Assembly: GCA_017545365.1 (NCBI GenBank)
Contig: JAFWOP010000014.1
Location: 1 to 64,000 of the forward strand
Source: Bacteroidales bacterium
GTDB lineage: Bacteria > Bacteroidota > Bacteroidia > Bacteroidales > P3
Direction of reading: 5' to 3'
Length of the DNA: 64,000 bases
Shown: positions 26,819 through 37,186 of the stretch, piece by piece
Layout: the number at the start of each line of letters is the position of its first letter
Position numbering within the stretch: position 1 is the first letter of the stretch
The notes under the pieces: model-generated
Told to the model about the DNA's origin: nothing
Database searches by the model: none
Seen by the model: only the letters and a program-made list of their open reading frames with translations
Translations under genes and position numbers: made by a program

Positions 26819-29800
26819 CTACCGCAGCAATAGGACAGTGCCTGTGTGGGTTTGATAGCCTTGTTCCTGCTTGAGGCGATAGCGGCAGGTGTAGGCATAT
26901 GCCTCTTGACGGCACTTGATGCCACCACTCGTGCCGTCCCAACCCTGCCCGATATCCGTTGTGTGGTACACCAACATACCACGACGGTCGTATATCCATA
27001 TCTCAAAATCAGTGATGCCAACACCGCAAGCAGTGAAGCGGTTATTGATATCGCGGTCGGGAGTGAAAATGTTGGGAAAGTAGATTGACTGCCAATCGAC
27101 GGCAACTTTCTTACAAACAGACAGGTGACAGAAATTACGATACCCAACCATGCATATCTCAATCGTGTCGTCAGATAGAGAAAGATCCACCACAGCAGTT
27201 GCACCGGCTTCTGGCCACAACATCCCATTCACATACCACTCGCGAGTGAGTATATTCTGGCTCAGGTCGGTGAGGGTAATACTGGAGTACTCTGAAGAAG
27301 GATGCTCAGGATAGATGGAGAAATCCACAATGATGAGTTGGAGTGCTGTAGGGTCCAAATAGATGCTGTCAGTTGTAGGACATTGAGGGTCGTCAGGGTA
27401 CCCAACTTGTACGTAATAATATGAAGGGTCATTGGCATGAATATAGTAAAGACTATCAGCAACAATTGTATCAATCCAGTTAGTTGCATTGCCAGTCTGC
27501 CAGGTGTAATGGTAGCCTCCCCCAGCTTCAACAATGTAGTAAAGGTCCGAGTCGCAACTTTGATCTAAATCCAGTTGTGAGCGAGCCATCTCACGCACAT
27601 GCAGCGTATAGGTGATGATACTATCTGTACCAGCCTGATTGACAAACGAGAGCCTACGTCCTCCAGCCTCATTGAATATCAAGGTATCCCATACAAATGG
27701 CAGACTGGATTCGCAGATAGTGGTATCCTTCTCTGTCGAACAGCTGAGTTGTATGTTCAGTACACTGTCGCAACCATATATGCTTGACATCCGATATTCG
27801 TATCGACCTGGAGCCGTGAATGCGGTATCGCCTACTGGGTATTGAGAACCGACAGGGAGTGTGTCGCGCAACTCAATACTGTACCGAGACATAGTCCACA
27901 GCTGCAAATTGACCAAAGAATCACATCCGTATTGGTTTAAAAAAGCCTGAGTGTAGTACCCCGGAAGAAAGTAGGCCTCATCCCCCATAAACAAGGTGTC
28001 GCCCTTACAGATAGTATCGATAATCGTAGTAGGTGGCTCAGACAGTACGGTAAAAAAGAGGATATGTTCGACACAACTGTCCACATAGGAGTACTGCCCC
28101 GTCTGAGTAACGACCATATCGCCAAAACAATATGGCACTCCCCAACAAGAAGACACATATATGGTGTCGCTTGGAATGCTTACAGTAAAAGTCTGTGACA
28201 CGGAATCAATACAGCTACCGTTGGCCAACATAGCGATGAGGGTTACCGTATGGGTGCCGTTGCTGAAGGCTCGAGTCACATTGGTGGCGGAATCTGTAGT
28301 CCCATCACTGAAATGCCACAGATAACGTTCACACGGCTCGGTGGTAAGTTGGGTATGCGCCGCATCAGTGGCAATCACACTCTCGTTTACAAAACGGCGA
28401 ACCGCAGTGCATCCGCCTACCGTTGTAGATGAAAAACGCGCCACAGGATAACGCATTCCCGCACGACAAACCACGGTGAAGCCGCAGTCGTTTCCTGCAA
28501 GTTGATATGTCGCATGGCAATAATACACTCCTGGCGTTGTAACATGCAGAGTATCGTCCGTGGATAATGTAACGGAAGGATTGTCGGCACTATACCAGCG
28601 GTAGTTAAATCCTTTAGGTGCTCGAAAGGTATTTTCTGTACTGGCACCACAGACAGTGGATGTCAGACGCTTTGAAACTCCTTCCAATGTGAAATAGACA
28701 TACCCCCAATGATCACCTTCGCCACAATCGAAATTGGATATGGTCAGCCGGACAGTCTGGCCGTGCAAATCCCCAAGTTCTATTCCGTAGACAGCCCAAT
28801 CGCGCCACAGGATGTCCGAACCTTCTCTTGCTGGCAGCCATCCCGATAGTGCACCCGAAACAAAAGTTGCGCTATAGCACGGCCCGGCAAGACTGTCGTC
28901 CATACTGGTAATTGTAAAAAGTACATGCGGCTGCGTATACTCTGGGTGCTCCGGGTTTTGCGCAACGATAGCATATCGCAACAATAGCAGGTCATAATCA
29001 TTTGTATCAACGTGTAACGTATATGTAATACTTTCTTGTTCCCTCCCAGACCTGCTGTTTCCCAGCCGTACAGAAGAACAATATCCAACAGGGATAGTTC
29101 GTAATTGATACTGAGTAATTAAGTCCCGCTCTGCAGTATCACAATGTACCGTATGGCGCGACCTATCAGACCGATAACCACTATCGACCACTTCAATTTG
29201 AGCCGATGGACGAGTAAAGTTGCCTGTTCTGCATTCCACAAAATCGTCCCAAAGTGACGTGAAGGGGATGTTGGTGCAACTGGGCGCGACTGTTCTAAAC
29301 CGGATTGATGCATCCCCACTGATTTGCCCATTCTTACATATCGTTAACACCTGAACATTATACAGTGTACAACGCTGCAATCCATCAATAATGATTGATG
29401 TGTCACGAATCACACGCTCGCTGTAAGTGCTATTGGGTCTGCCATAACGGATGATATAACAACTGTCGCTCGACATATGCGACCACGACACTAATGCAGA
29501 ATTGTAACCTACATGGCTGACTGTCAGCCCCGCCACATTGGCACAGACAGGCGTAAACTCATAGTACCGATATATGCCCGGCCACGACAGGTTATTGGAA
29601 TACAGCACCTGATTTGAAACCTCATGGCTGATTGGCGAGATGTTGATAAATCTAGACGAAGACCCTGTAAAGCCAATCGACCCCCTCCCTTGATTATCAT
29701 TAACGGTATTGGCCCCATATACAAAGCGGACAGCCAACGTCGCCTCATCCAATTGAAGCTGGAAACGGCACTCCTGTAAAGTGTCAACCGGCCGTCTCAA

Positions 29801-30244
29801 TGCAATCTCACACACCAGAGTCCTACTACCAGGCACCCCCACCATCTGCCATGCCGCCATTACTGTGACATAACTATTCTGTCCAAATAGAAAAATGAGC
29901 GGATTGGCATAGTTTTGGCTCAACAAATCTATCTGTTGAAGTGGAATCTCGCTATTATAGGTTCTATTACATACTACCACCCCAGCGTGGGACACACAGA
30001 ATGAGCGTATGTCCGATCCAAAAAAGCCAAAGGGAAACGCCAACTCCACCATGCGAGAGTACATGCCGTATTGATTGTACCGCCTGATGGTGTCAGGGTC
30101 GGTCAGCGTTATCCACTTGGTGGTGTCCACGCCTGTAGTGTAACTGTAGCCATACCACGTCTGCGACCTTACCGACTGAAAAGTCAGAACCAGCAGCAGC
30201 ATTACAAAGAATCGGTACAGATACATAATTTGTTTATTTTTCAT
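26819..30244 (-). CDS. T9SS type-B sorted secreted protein, paralogue 1 of 3
   Basis: 1141 residues. A signal peptide (about 1-27, ending VRSQ) is followed by a beta-rich lectin-like region (about 30-230), an FN3-like domain (about 240-325; ALVSWSHMSSDSCYIIRYG), a jelly-roll-like region (about 330-560), a PKD-like domain (about 615-710; YLWHFSDGTTDS) and several short repeats with 'GCDSLV' (about 735-860). It ends in a gliding-motility-associated/T9SS type-B sorting domain (1054-1141; FPNIFTPDRDINNRF and WDGTSGG). Inferred role: large adhesin-like surface or secreted protein exported through T9SS. It is the most diverged at its 3' end of three tandem paralogues and lies 34 bases after paralogue 2. 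Confidence 0.85.
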   Translation of the reverse strand: MKNKQIMYLYRFFVMLLLVLTFQSVRSQTWYGYSYTTGVDTTKWITLTDPDTIRRYNQYGMYSRMVELAFPFGFFGSDIRSFCVSHAGVVVCNRTYNSEIPLQQIDLLSQNYANPLIFLFGQNSYVTVMAAWQMVGVPGSRTLVCEIALRRPVDTLQECRFQLQLDEATLAVRFVYGANTVNDNQGRGSIGFTGSSSRFINISPISHEVSNQVLYSNNLSWPGIYRYYEFTPVCANVAGLTVSHVGYNSALVSWSHMSSDSCYIIRYGRPNSTYSERVIRDTSIIIDGLQRCTLYNVQVLTICKNGQISGDASIRFRTVAPSCTNIPFTSLWDDFVECRTGNFTRPSAQIEVVDSGYRSDRSRHTVHCDTAERDLITQYQLRTIPVGYCSSVRLGNSRSGREQESITYTLHVDTNDYDLLLLRYAIVAQNPEHPEYTQPHVLFTITSMDDSLAGPCYSATFVSGALSGWLPAREGSDILWRDWAVYGIELGDLHGQTVRLTISNFDCGEGDHWGYVYFTLEGVSKRLTSTVCGASTENTFRAPKGFNYRWYSADNPSVTLSTDDTLHVTTPGVYYCHATYQLAGNDCGFTVVCRAGMRYPVARFSSTTVGGCTAVRRFVNESVIATDAAHTQLTTEPCERYLWHFSDGTTDSATNVTRAFSNGTHTVTLIAMLANGSCIDSVSQTFTVSIPSDTIYVSSCWGVPYCFGDMVVTQTGQYSYVDSCVEHILFFTVLSEPPTTIIDTICKGDTLFMGDEAYFLPGYYTQAFLNQYGCDSLVNLQLWTMSRYSIELRDTLPVGSQYPVGDTAFTAPGRYEYRMSSIYGCDSVLNIQLSCSTEKDTTICESSLPFVWDTLIFNEAGGRRLSFVNQAGTDSIITYTLHVREMARSQLDLDQSCDSDLYYIVEAGGGYHYTWQTGNATNWIDTIVADSLYYIHANDPSYYYVQVGYPDDPQCPTTDSIYLDPTALQLIIVDFSIYPEHPSSEYSSITLTDLSQNILTREWYVNGMLWPEAGATAVVDLSLSDDTIEICMVGYRNFCHLSVCKKVAVDWQSIYFPNIFTPDRDINNRFTACGVGITDFEIWIYDRRGMLVYHTTDIGQGWDGTSGGIKCRQEAYAYTCRYRLKQEQGYQTHTGTVLLLR

Positions 30245-30278
30245 AACGTAAGAATAGAAAAAAAATTGTGCGATTCAC

Positions 30279-33200
30279 CTACCGCAGCAACAAAACAGTG
30301 CCCGTGTGAGACTGATAGCCCTTCTCCTGTTTGAGGCGATAGCGGCAGGTGTAGGCATACGCCTCCTGACGGCACCTGACACCACCGCTGGTGCCATCCC
30401 AACCCTTCTGCATATCGGTGGTGTGGAACATCAGGATGCCACGACGGTCATATATCCACATCTCGAACTCTGCAATACCCACACCCATGGCGGTGAAGCG
30501 GTTGTTGATGTCGCCGTCGGGGGTGAACACATTGGGGAAGAAAATCAACTGCCTATGGATAGGGACATACTTGCATACTTTCTGAAAACAAAACATGCGA
30601 TAGCCAACCAGGCATAGTTCTAACGTGTCCACATCCATCGGAACATCCACGGTCAGCTGCGCACCGGTCCCCATCTGAAGTGACGAGCCCACATACCACT
30701 CTCTTCTCTGAACATTCTCGCTCTGGTCCAACAGCGCCAACGAAAATGTCTCCGAGGTTATAACTTCTGGAGACATAGAGAAGTCCACATTCATGCTAAC
30801 CAAGTCGGCGGGGGCCAAGTCGATGCTATCCACCACCGTACACGGAAGGCCCTCCCTATGAGAAGCATAAAGATAATAGCGTGTCGGCTGCCCCGGATGG
30901 AGATAATAGAGACTATCCGCAGCCACCTCCTCCACACTATCATCCCCAAACTCCGACACCCATTCAAAGTGATAGTCGCCTTCCACCCGCACGATGAAGT
31001 AGCTCCCTTTATCACAATCCTGGTCTATCTCCATCCGAGGCATCACCTTCTCTTGTACATGCATAGTATATGTCACAATGCTGTCATTGCCCGATTGGCT
31101 TCGATACGACATCCTGTGCCTACCCGCCGCCGAATACATCCGCCCACCCCACATAAGGGGAAGGTCGGCTTCACATACCGTTGTGTCAACCTCCTTCGTG
31201 CAACTGAGGTAGACATCTATCAAGCTATCGCATCCATATTGGCTGTAATACGACAGACTATAGCTTCCGGGTGCTCTGAAAGCCGTATCAGCAATGGCAT
31301 AATATTCATCAGCGGGCAGCGTATCGGAAATCACCTGTCTGTATGTGGGAAGACATGTCAAATCCAGGTATACCAACGAATCACACCCATTATGGTCGTG
31401 AAGCACCTGACTATAGCCTCCGCTGTCAGTAGCAATTAGCCAATCATAAAACAACGTGTCGCCACTACAGATAGAGTCTGTCAGATAAGACTGTGGCGAA
31501 AGCGTGTGCCACCTAAAAAAGATTACATATTCCATACAATTTGCGAAACACACATATTTGCCAGTATCTGTTAACAATACATCTCCAAACTGGTAAGAAA
31601 ACCCCGGACAAAGAGTAATGTTGAGTGTATCCACTGGAATGTTTACCGTAAAGGTCTGAGTAACTGAGTCCACACACATCCCATTAGCCAACATAGCCAA
31701 TAAGGTGACCGAATAGGTACCATTCCTAAATGTGCGTGTGATATTGGTTGAGGAGTCCACCGTCCCGTCGCTAAACCGCCACAAATACTTCTCGCAAGGT
31801 TCGTTAGTCAGATTAGTATGCTCCGCATCAGTCGCCACCACACTTTGATTTGTAAAACGCCGCACAGCCGGACACCCGTCAATCACCGAAATGGTGAATT
31901 GCGCTACTGGATAACGTGGACCCGACCGAGCCGACATCACAAAACCACAATCTCGTCCTTGCAGCAGATATGTGGCATAACAACTATAATTGCCCGCCGA
32001 AGTCACATGCAACGAATCGGTAGTCGATAGAGTCATGTATGGATTAGATACATTATACCAACGATAGTTGAAGCCCTGTGGTGCGTGAAAAGTATTCTCC
32101 AAAGCGGACCCACAGTTCGTCGTCTGCAGTCGTTTCATTGTCCCCTCCAATGTATAATAGGTGTAGCCATAATGTCCACCAAGAGCACAATCGCTATTTG
32201 ATATCGACACCCTTACACGCTGACCATGTAGGCTGCTTAAATCCACACCAAAGGCTGACCAGTCACGCCACACCACACCTACCATATAATTCCAGTCCGA
32301 CAAATCGCCCGATACAAAATTGGCATAATAGCACGAATCAATCACGACACCATTCGAATCACAAATAGAGAATATGACATGCGGCTTTTGCTGTGCGGAA
32401 TGATCAGGGTTCTCCTCTACGATAGCATACCTTAATATCAAAAGGTCAAATTGGTTAGTATCCACCACTATCGAATAGGTGATATCCTCCTGTTCACCAT
32501 TTACCCTCCAATTGCCCAAACGCACCGAAGAACAATGTCCGACAGGAATAGTACGCAACAAATTGCCCGTTCGCGGATCGCGCTCCGAGGTATCATAATG
32601 TACCGTATGGCGAGAATCGATAGAAGCATATCCTTCATCAACTATTTCTACCATAGTAGACGGATAGGCGAATCTGCCTGTTCGACACTCCACATGACTA
32701 TCCCAAAAACTTGTGAACGGAATATTGCTACAGCTGGGGATGAGTGTACGGAAACGTGTTGAGACAGCCTCACTGGTATCACCATTACTACAGACCTCAC
32801 GAACCTGCACATCACACTGTGTTTTTGGCCGCAACCCATGCAAGTATATTACAGTGTCTAGAGTAGACTGTTCGACGTAACCGCTGTCGACATAGCCATA
32901 CCTGACAAGATATCTGCTGGCACTCCTCATCCGAGGCCACGACACCCTTGCCGAGGTCTGTTCCACGTTGCTTATATTAACCCTGGGCAGATTAGCACAA
33001 TCAGGAACAAACTGATAATATCGATAATCACCTGGCCAAGGACAAATTAAATCACCCTCATTTGCCGTTATGGTGTGTGTTTCCGAATTGACTATGATGT
33101 ACCTGCGATCCGTCCCTGTGAAACCAATCTGACCAATGGCATCTATACTACCAGTATTATGGCCATATACCAAACGTAAGGCACATGTGCCTTCTTCAAG

Positions 33201-33704
33201 CTGTATCTGATAACGACACACCTCCAATGAACTGGACGGTGGTTTTATTGAGAATTCGCATACGAACGTCCTGTTGCCCGGACTGCCCATCGTCTGGCAT
33301 ACTGCCATATTAAGATAAGTTGAGGTATTACTCACGAGAGCACAACCATATATATTAATGAGAGGGGGCCGCCTGGCATAAGCCCATGAAATGACTCCAC
33401 ATGGAGATGCGTTTTCAACTCTATTACATACCAAACACCCACAAATGTGTGCACTAATAGAGTGTATTTCTGTTCCAAAAAATCCGAATGGAAAACCTAG
33501 TTCCACAAAAGGGGAATAAGTGTCAGTAGTTTGTTCGTATGTTCTGAGAGTGTCGGGATTGGTCAGCGTAATCCACATAGAACTGTCCACCCCAGTAGTA
33601 AAGTCGTAGCCATACATAGTTTGCCCCTTCGCTGACATGAACGCCAGCAACAACAGCACCATTAAGAGGTATCGAATATGGGTCATAACATAGTTACTAA
33701 TCAT
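30279..33704 (-). CDS. T9SS type-B sorted secreted protein, paralogue 2 of 3
   Basis: 1141 residues with the same architecture as its neighbours: signal peptide (about 1-28, ending SAKGQ), N-terminal domain opening with TMYGYDFTTGVDSSMWITL, FN3-like domain (about 240-325), PKD-like domain (about 615-710; YLWRFSDGTVDSS), GCDSL repeats, and type-B sorting domain at the C terminus (FPNVFTPDGDINNRF, WDGTSGG). The copies are clearly homologous along their full length but diverged in the middle. The last 82 coding bases region (30298-30379) is identical to paralogue 3, suggesting local gene conversion. It starts 27 bases after paralogue 3 stops. Confidence 0.85.
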   Translation of the reverse strand: MISNYVMTHIRYLLMVLLLLAFMSAKGQTMYGYDFTTGVDSSMWITLTNPDTLRTYEQTTDTYSPFVELGFPFGFFGTEIHSISAHICGCLVCNRVENASPCGVISWAYARRPPLINIYGCALVSNTSTYLNMAVCQTMGSPGNRTFVCEFSIKPPSSSLEVCRYQIQLEEGTCALRLVYGHNTGSIDAIGQIGFTGTDRRYIIVNSETHTITANEGDLICPWPGDYRYYQFVPDCANLPRVNISNVEQTSARVSWPRMRSASRYLVRYGYVDSGYVEQSTLDTVIYLHGLRPKTQCDVQVREVCSNGDTSEAVSTRFRTLIPSCSNIPFTSFWDSHVECRTGRFAYPSTMVEIVDEGYASIDSRHTVHYDTSERDPRTGNLLRTIPVGHCSSVRLGNWRVNGEQEDITYSIVVDTNQFDLLILRYAIVEENPDHSAQQKPHVIFSICDSNGVVIDSCYYANFVSGDLSDWNYMVGVVWRDWSAFGVDLSSLHGQRVRVSISNSDCALGGHYGYTYYTLEGTMKRLQTTNCGSALENTFHAPQGFNYRWYNVSNPYMTLSTTDSLHVTSAGNYSCYATYLLQGRDCGFVMSARSGPRYPVAQFTISVIDGCPAVRRFTNQSVVATDAEHTNLTNEPCEKYLWRFSDGTVDSSTNITRTFRNGTYSVTLLAMLANGMCVDSVTQTFTVNIPVDTLNITLCPGFSYQFGDVLLTDTGKYVCFANCMEYVIFFRWHTLSPQSYLTDSICSGDTLFYDWLIATDSGGYSQVLHDHNGCDSLVYLDLTCLPTYRQVISDTLPADEYYAIADTAFRAPGSYSLSYYSQYGCDSLIDVYLSCTKEVDTTVCEADLPLMWGGRMYSAAGRHRMSYRSQSGNDSIVTYTMHVQEKVMPRMEIDQDCDKGSYFIVRVEGDYHFEWVSEFGDDSVEEVAADSLYYLHPGQPTRYYLYASHREGLPCTVVDSIDLAPADLVSMNVDFSMSPEVITSETFSLALLDQSENVQRREWYVGSSLQMGTGAQLTVDVPMDVDTLELCLVGYRMFCFQKVCKYVPIHRQLIFFPNVFTPDGDINNRFTAMGVGIAEFEMWIYDRRGILMFHTTDMQKGWDGTSGGVRCRQEAYAYTCRYRLKQEKGYQSHTGTVLLLR
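30298..30379 (-). repeat. 82-base patch identical to 33751-33832
   Basis: This patch encodes the end of the T9SS type-B sorting domain of paralogue 2. It matches the same part of paralogue 3 base for base, including third codon positions, while flanking sequence differs at many synonymous sites. Confidence 0.9.
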
Positions 33705-33731
33705 ATAACGGGGTATTAGAGATAATATTAC

Positions 33732-36700
33732 CTAACGCAGCAATAGGACGGTGCCCGTGTGAGACTGATAGCCCTTCTCCTGTTTGAGGCGATAGCGGCA
33801 GGTGTAGGCATACGCCTCCTGACGGCACCTGATGCCACCACTGGTGCCGTCCCAACCCTTCTGCATATCGGTGGTGTGGAACATCAGGACGCCACGACGG
33901 TCGTAAATCCACATCTCGAATTCATCGATACCCACACCCATGGCGGTAAAGCGGTTGTTGTTGTCTCCGTCGGGAGTGAACACATTGGGGAAGTAAATAG
34001 CTATCAGCCCGATGGGGACATATTTGCACAGCACCTGATGACAAAACTTGCGATACCCGACAAGACACACCTCCAACGAATCGCTTGAAAGAGGGGCATC
34101 CACCTCCATCTGGACATCCGACTCAGACTGCATTATCCCATTCACATACCATTCGCGGCTAAGGGTGTTCCTACTTTGGTCGACAAGGGTGACTGTCGGT
34201 GTCTCGGAGGTGATGTAATCGGGTGTGATGGAGAAATCGATATAGACAGGCAACAAGTCGGCCGGATTGAGATAAATGCTGTCTTTTGCCGGACAGGAAA
34301 GCCCCTCCTCGTAATCGGCCTGCACGTAATAGAGCAAAGGTGTTGGCGGATTGATGTAATAAAGGCTGTCGGCCACAATCACGTCAATGCCACCCGCAGC
34401 AGCCTCGGTATACCAATGATACCTATAACCTCCACCCACCTCGACAATGAAATAACGGTCTGAATCGCAACTCTGGTCAAGCGTCCACTGTGGCACAGCC
34501 TGCTCGCGAACACGCACCATATAGGTCACGATGCTGTCCGTACCCGACTGGCTTGTATATGAAAACGCACTCGAATCCTCAGCCTCAAAAGAATGTCCGT
34601 CCCAAATCACAGGCAGGCTGGAGGTGCAGACGGTCGTATCTTTCTGAACCGTACAGCTAAGGTCGATTTCGAACAGGCTGTCGCAGCCATAGAGGGTCTG
34701 CATCACATAGCGGTACCTGCCTGGAGCCCTAAAAGCAGTGTCGCCCACGGCGTAATAATCACCAGCCGCGAGCGTGTCGGCTATTATAACATGATATGTA
34801 GGCATGCAACTCAATTGTAGACTAATTGTCGAGTCGCACCCCTGCTGGCCGGTATACACTTGCGAGTAAAAGCCACTACTAACACACACATGCCGCCCGA
34901 ACAACAGCGTATCGCCACTGCATATAGTGTCGGTGTACTGTACGCTAGAAGTGTCATACTGAGTATACAAGAGTATGTGCTCGATACAATTTTCCACATA
35001 AGCATAACAGCCAGACTCAGTGATAAGCTCTCCACCGAACAAGTACGGATTATTCTCACATCGGGTAACCCTGATAGTGTCGCTTGGGACACTTACCGTA
35101 AAGGTCTGTGAGCATGAATCCACACAAGCCCCGTTCGCCAACATGGCTAAAAGGGTAACTGTATGGGTGCCATTGGTAAAAGAGCGGGTTATGCTGGCGG
35201 ATGAGTCAACCCTACCGTCACTAAAACGCCACAGATAGCGTTCGCACGACTCCGAAGTGAGTTGGGTATGGGCCGAGTCCATGGTCACCACACTTTGGTT
35301 TTCGAAATGGCGGATGGCACTACAGCCGTCCACCATTGAAGAGGTGAAGCGTGCCATCGGATAACGGGTCCCCGCACGGGTGGGCATCACAAAACCACAA
35401 TGGCGCCCCTGCAGATTGTATGACGCTTGACAATAATAATCACCTACAGAGGCGACATGCAACGAATCGGTGGTCGAGAGGGTGACCATAGGGGCATCGG
35501 CACTATACCAACGATAGGTAAACCCCTGCGGGGCATGGAAGGTGTTCTCCACATTCGAGCCACATACCGTAGACTCCAGTCGTTTCATGGCTCCTTCCAA
35601 TGTGAAATAGGCATAGCCAAAATGTCCGCCCAAACTGCAGTCATAATTAGAGATGGTAACCTTTATCTTCTGACCGTGGAACTCGGTCAGGCTGACACCG
35701 AAAGCGGACCAGTTGCGCCATACTACGTCGTTTGCGGCATTGATCCATCCTGAAAAATCGCCTGAAATAAAGTCGGCATAATAGCACGAGTCGGTCAGGC
35801 CGCCTGCCGAATCAGTAATTGAGAGGATGACATGTGGCTGCTGGCTCATACTATGATTGGGATGCTCTTCAACTAGGGCGTAACGCAAGATAAGCAAATC
35901 ATAGGCATTTGTGTCCACCTGCAAAGTATATGTGATGCTTTCTTGCTGTCCACCAGCCCGCATATTGCCTATGCGCACCGATGAGCAATGGCCTTCAGGG
36001 ATAGTACGCAGCCTGTTACTTGTTCGCGCGTCACGCTCCGAGGTGTTGAAATGGACTGTATGACGAGACCTATAGAAGTCATTATACCCACTATCTACCA
36101 CTTCTTTGGTGAAGGATGGATAGTTTATTCCACCAGTACTGCATTCCACAAACTCGCCTCGGAGGTTGGTGAATGGTATGTTGCTGCAACTGGGTATCAG
36201 CGTATAAAAAGAGGTCGAAGCAGCACCACTGGTGTCTCCCTCACTACACACAACTCGGACTTGCACCTCATACCTGGTCTGCCTCTGCAAGCCGACTAGG
36301 TATACCATTGTATCTGTTGTCGAAAACTCAACATATCTACTACGGTCAATGCCATATCTGACAAGATAACAACTGTCGCGGCTCATCGGTCTCCACGACA
36401 CCCTTACCGTTGTTTCGTCCACATTACCAATGTCAATCTCACCCATACTAGCACAGTTATTCGGAACAAATTGATAGTAGCGGAAATTGCCTGGCCACGA
36501 TAGAGCATCATGATTCGACTCGTCTGGTACCGACCCTCTTGTTGATGCGACATGTGTCATGGGGTTTATACGTACATACCTGTTTTCTGTCCCTGTAAAG
36601 CCTATCTCCCCCAAGACTTGTGAAGTGTTATCCGTGTTAGAAGCGTACACAAAACGCACCGTATTGGTTCCTTCTTCAAGTTGAAGCTGATAGAGGGCCC

Positions 36701-37175
36701 TACCTGACGCATAAGAACCATCGTTCCGTGAAATCTCGCAAACCAATATCCTACTGCCTGGCGTTCCCACTGTCTGGCACACTGCCATAGTCCTACTTTG
36801 AGGGGTAGACAGATGACCATAAAGGTCGATTAGAGGGCTCTTCTCATTCATCACCTGACTTACCCATGAATTCAGTGTAATAAAGCTATAGTTTTCTGAG
36901 AAATAATTAACACGATTACATATCAAAAAACCAGAATTGTGGACACAGAACGAACGTATCTCTGTTCCGAAGAACCTAAAAAGGAAGCCGACTTCCACCA
37001 TTGGTGAATAGTCATCAACTTGATAGTATGTTTTTATCGTATCGGGGTTAGTCAACCTAATCCACTTGGAGGCATCAACTCCAGTAGTAAATGCGTACCC
37101 ATGCAGCGTCTGCGACATGACTGGCTGAAACGTCAGTAGCACCAGCAAGACTAATATGCATCGGCGTGAGGGCAT
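33732..37175 (-). CDS. T9SS type-B sorted secreted protein, paralogue 3 of 3
   Basis: 1147 residues, the first of the three tandem cargo genes in transcription order. Signal peptide (about 1-21, ending VMSQ), N-terminal domain opening with TLHGYAFTTGVDASKWIRL, FN3-like domain (about 245-330; VRVSWRPMSRDSCYLVRYG), PKD-like domain (about 620-715; YLWRFSDGRVDSS), GCDST/GCDSL repeats, and a type-B sorting domain (about 1060-1147; FPNVFTPDGDNNNRF, WDGTSGG). The gene starts 11 bases after the small secreted protein downstream of the anti-sigma gene. Cargo function is inferred from the sorting domain; the ligand or substrate is unknown. Confidence 0.85.
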   Translation of the reverse strand: MPSRRCILVLLVLLTFQPVMSQTLHGYAFTTGVDASKWIRLTNPDTIKTYYQVDDYSPMVEVGFLFRFFGTEIRSFCVHNSGFLICNRVNYFSENYSFITLNSWVSQVMNEKSPLIDLYGHLSTPQSRTMAVCQTVGTPGSRILVCEISRNDGSYASGRALYQLQLEEGTNTVRFVYASNTDNTSQVLGEIGFTGTENRYVRINPMTHVASTRGSVPDESNHDALSWPGNFRYYQFVPNNCASMGEIDIGNVDETTVRVSWRPMSRDSCYLVRYGIDRSRYVEFSTTDTMVYLVGLQRQTRYEVQVRVVCSEGDTSGAASTSFYTLIPSCSNIPFTNLRGEFVECSTGGINYPSFTKEVVDSGYNDFYRSRHTVHFNTSERDARTSNRLRTIPEGHCSSVRIGNMRAGGQQESITYTLQVDTNAYDLLILRYALVEEHPNHSMSQQPHVILSITDSAGGLTDSCYYADFISGDFSGWINAANDVVWRNWSAFGVSLTEFHGQKIKVTISNYDCSLGGHFGYAYFTLEGAMKRLESTVCGSNVENTFHAPQGFTYRWYSADAPMVTLSTTDSLHVASVGDYYCQASYNLQGRHCGFVMPTRAGTRYPMARFTSSMVDGCSAIRHFENQSVVTMDSAHTQLTSESCERYLWRFSDGRVDSSASITRSFTNGTHTVTLLAMLANGACVDSCSQTFTVSVPSDTIRVTRCENNPYLFGGELITESGCYAYVENCIEHILLYTQYDTSSVQYTDTICSGDTLLFGRHVCVSSGFYSQVYTGQQGCDSTISLQLSCMPTYHVIIADTLAAGDYYAVGDTAFRAPGRYRYVMQTLYGCDSLFEIDLSCTVQKDTTVCTSSLPVIWDGHSFEAEDSSAFSYTSQSGTDSIVTYMVRVREQAVPQWTLDQSCDSDRYFIVEVGGGYRYHWYTEAAAGGIDVIVADSLYYINPPTPLLYYVQADYEEGLSCPAKDSIYLNPADLLPVYIDFSITPDYITSETPTVTLVDQSRNTLSREWYVNGIMQSESDVQMEVDAPLSSDSLEVCLVGYRKFCHQVLCKYVPIGLIAIYFPNVFTPDGDNNNRFTAMGVGIDEFEMWIYDRRGVLMFHTTDMQKGWDGTSGGIRCRQEAYAYTCRYRLKQEKGYQSHTGTVLLLR
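33751..33832 (-). repeat. 82-base patch identical to 30298-30379
   Basis: The counterpart in paralogue 3 of the identical patch in paralogue 2. Both encode the final part of the T9SS sorting domain. Confidence 0.9.
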
Positions 37176-37186
37176 AGTGGCACTTA

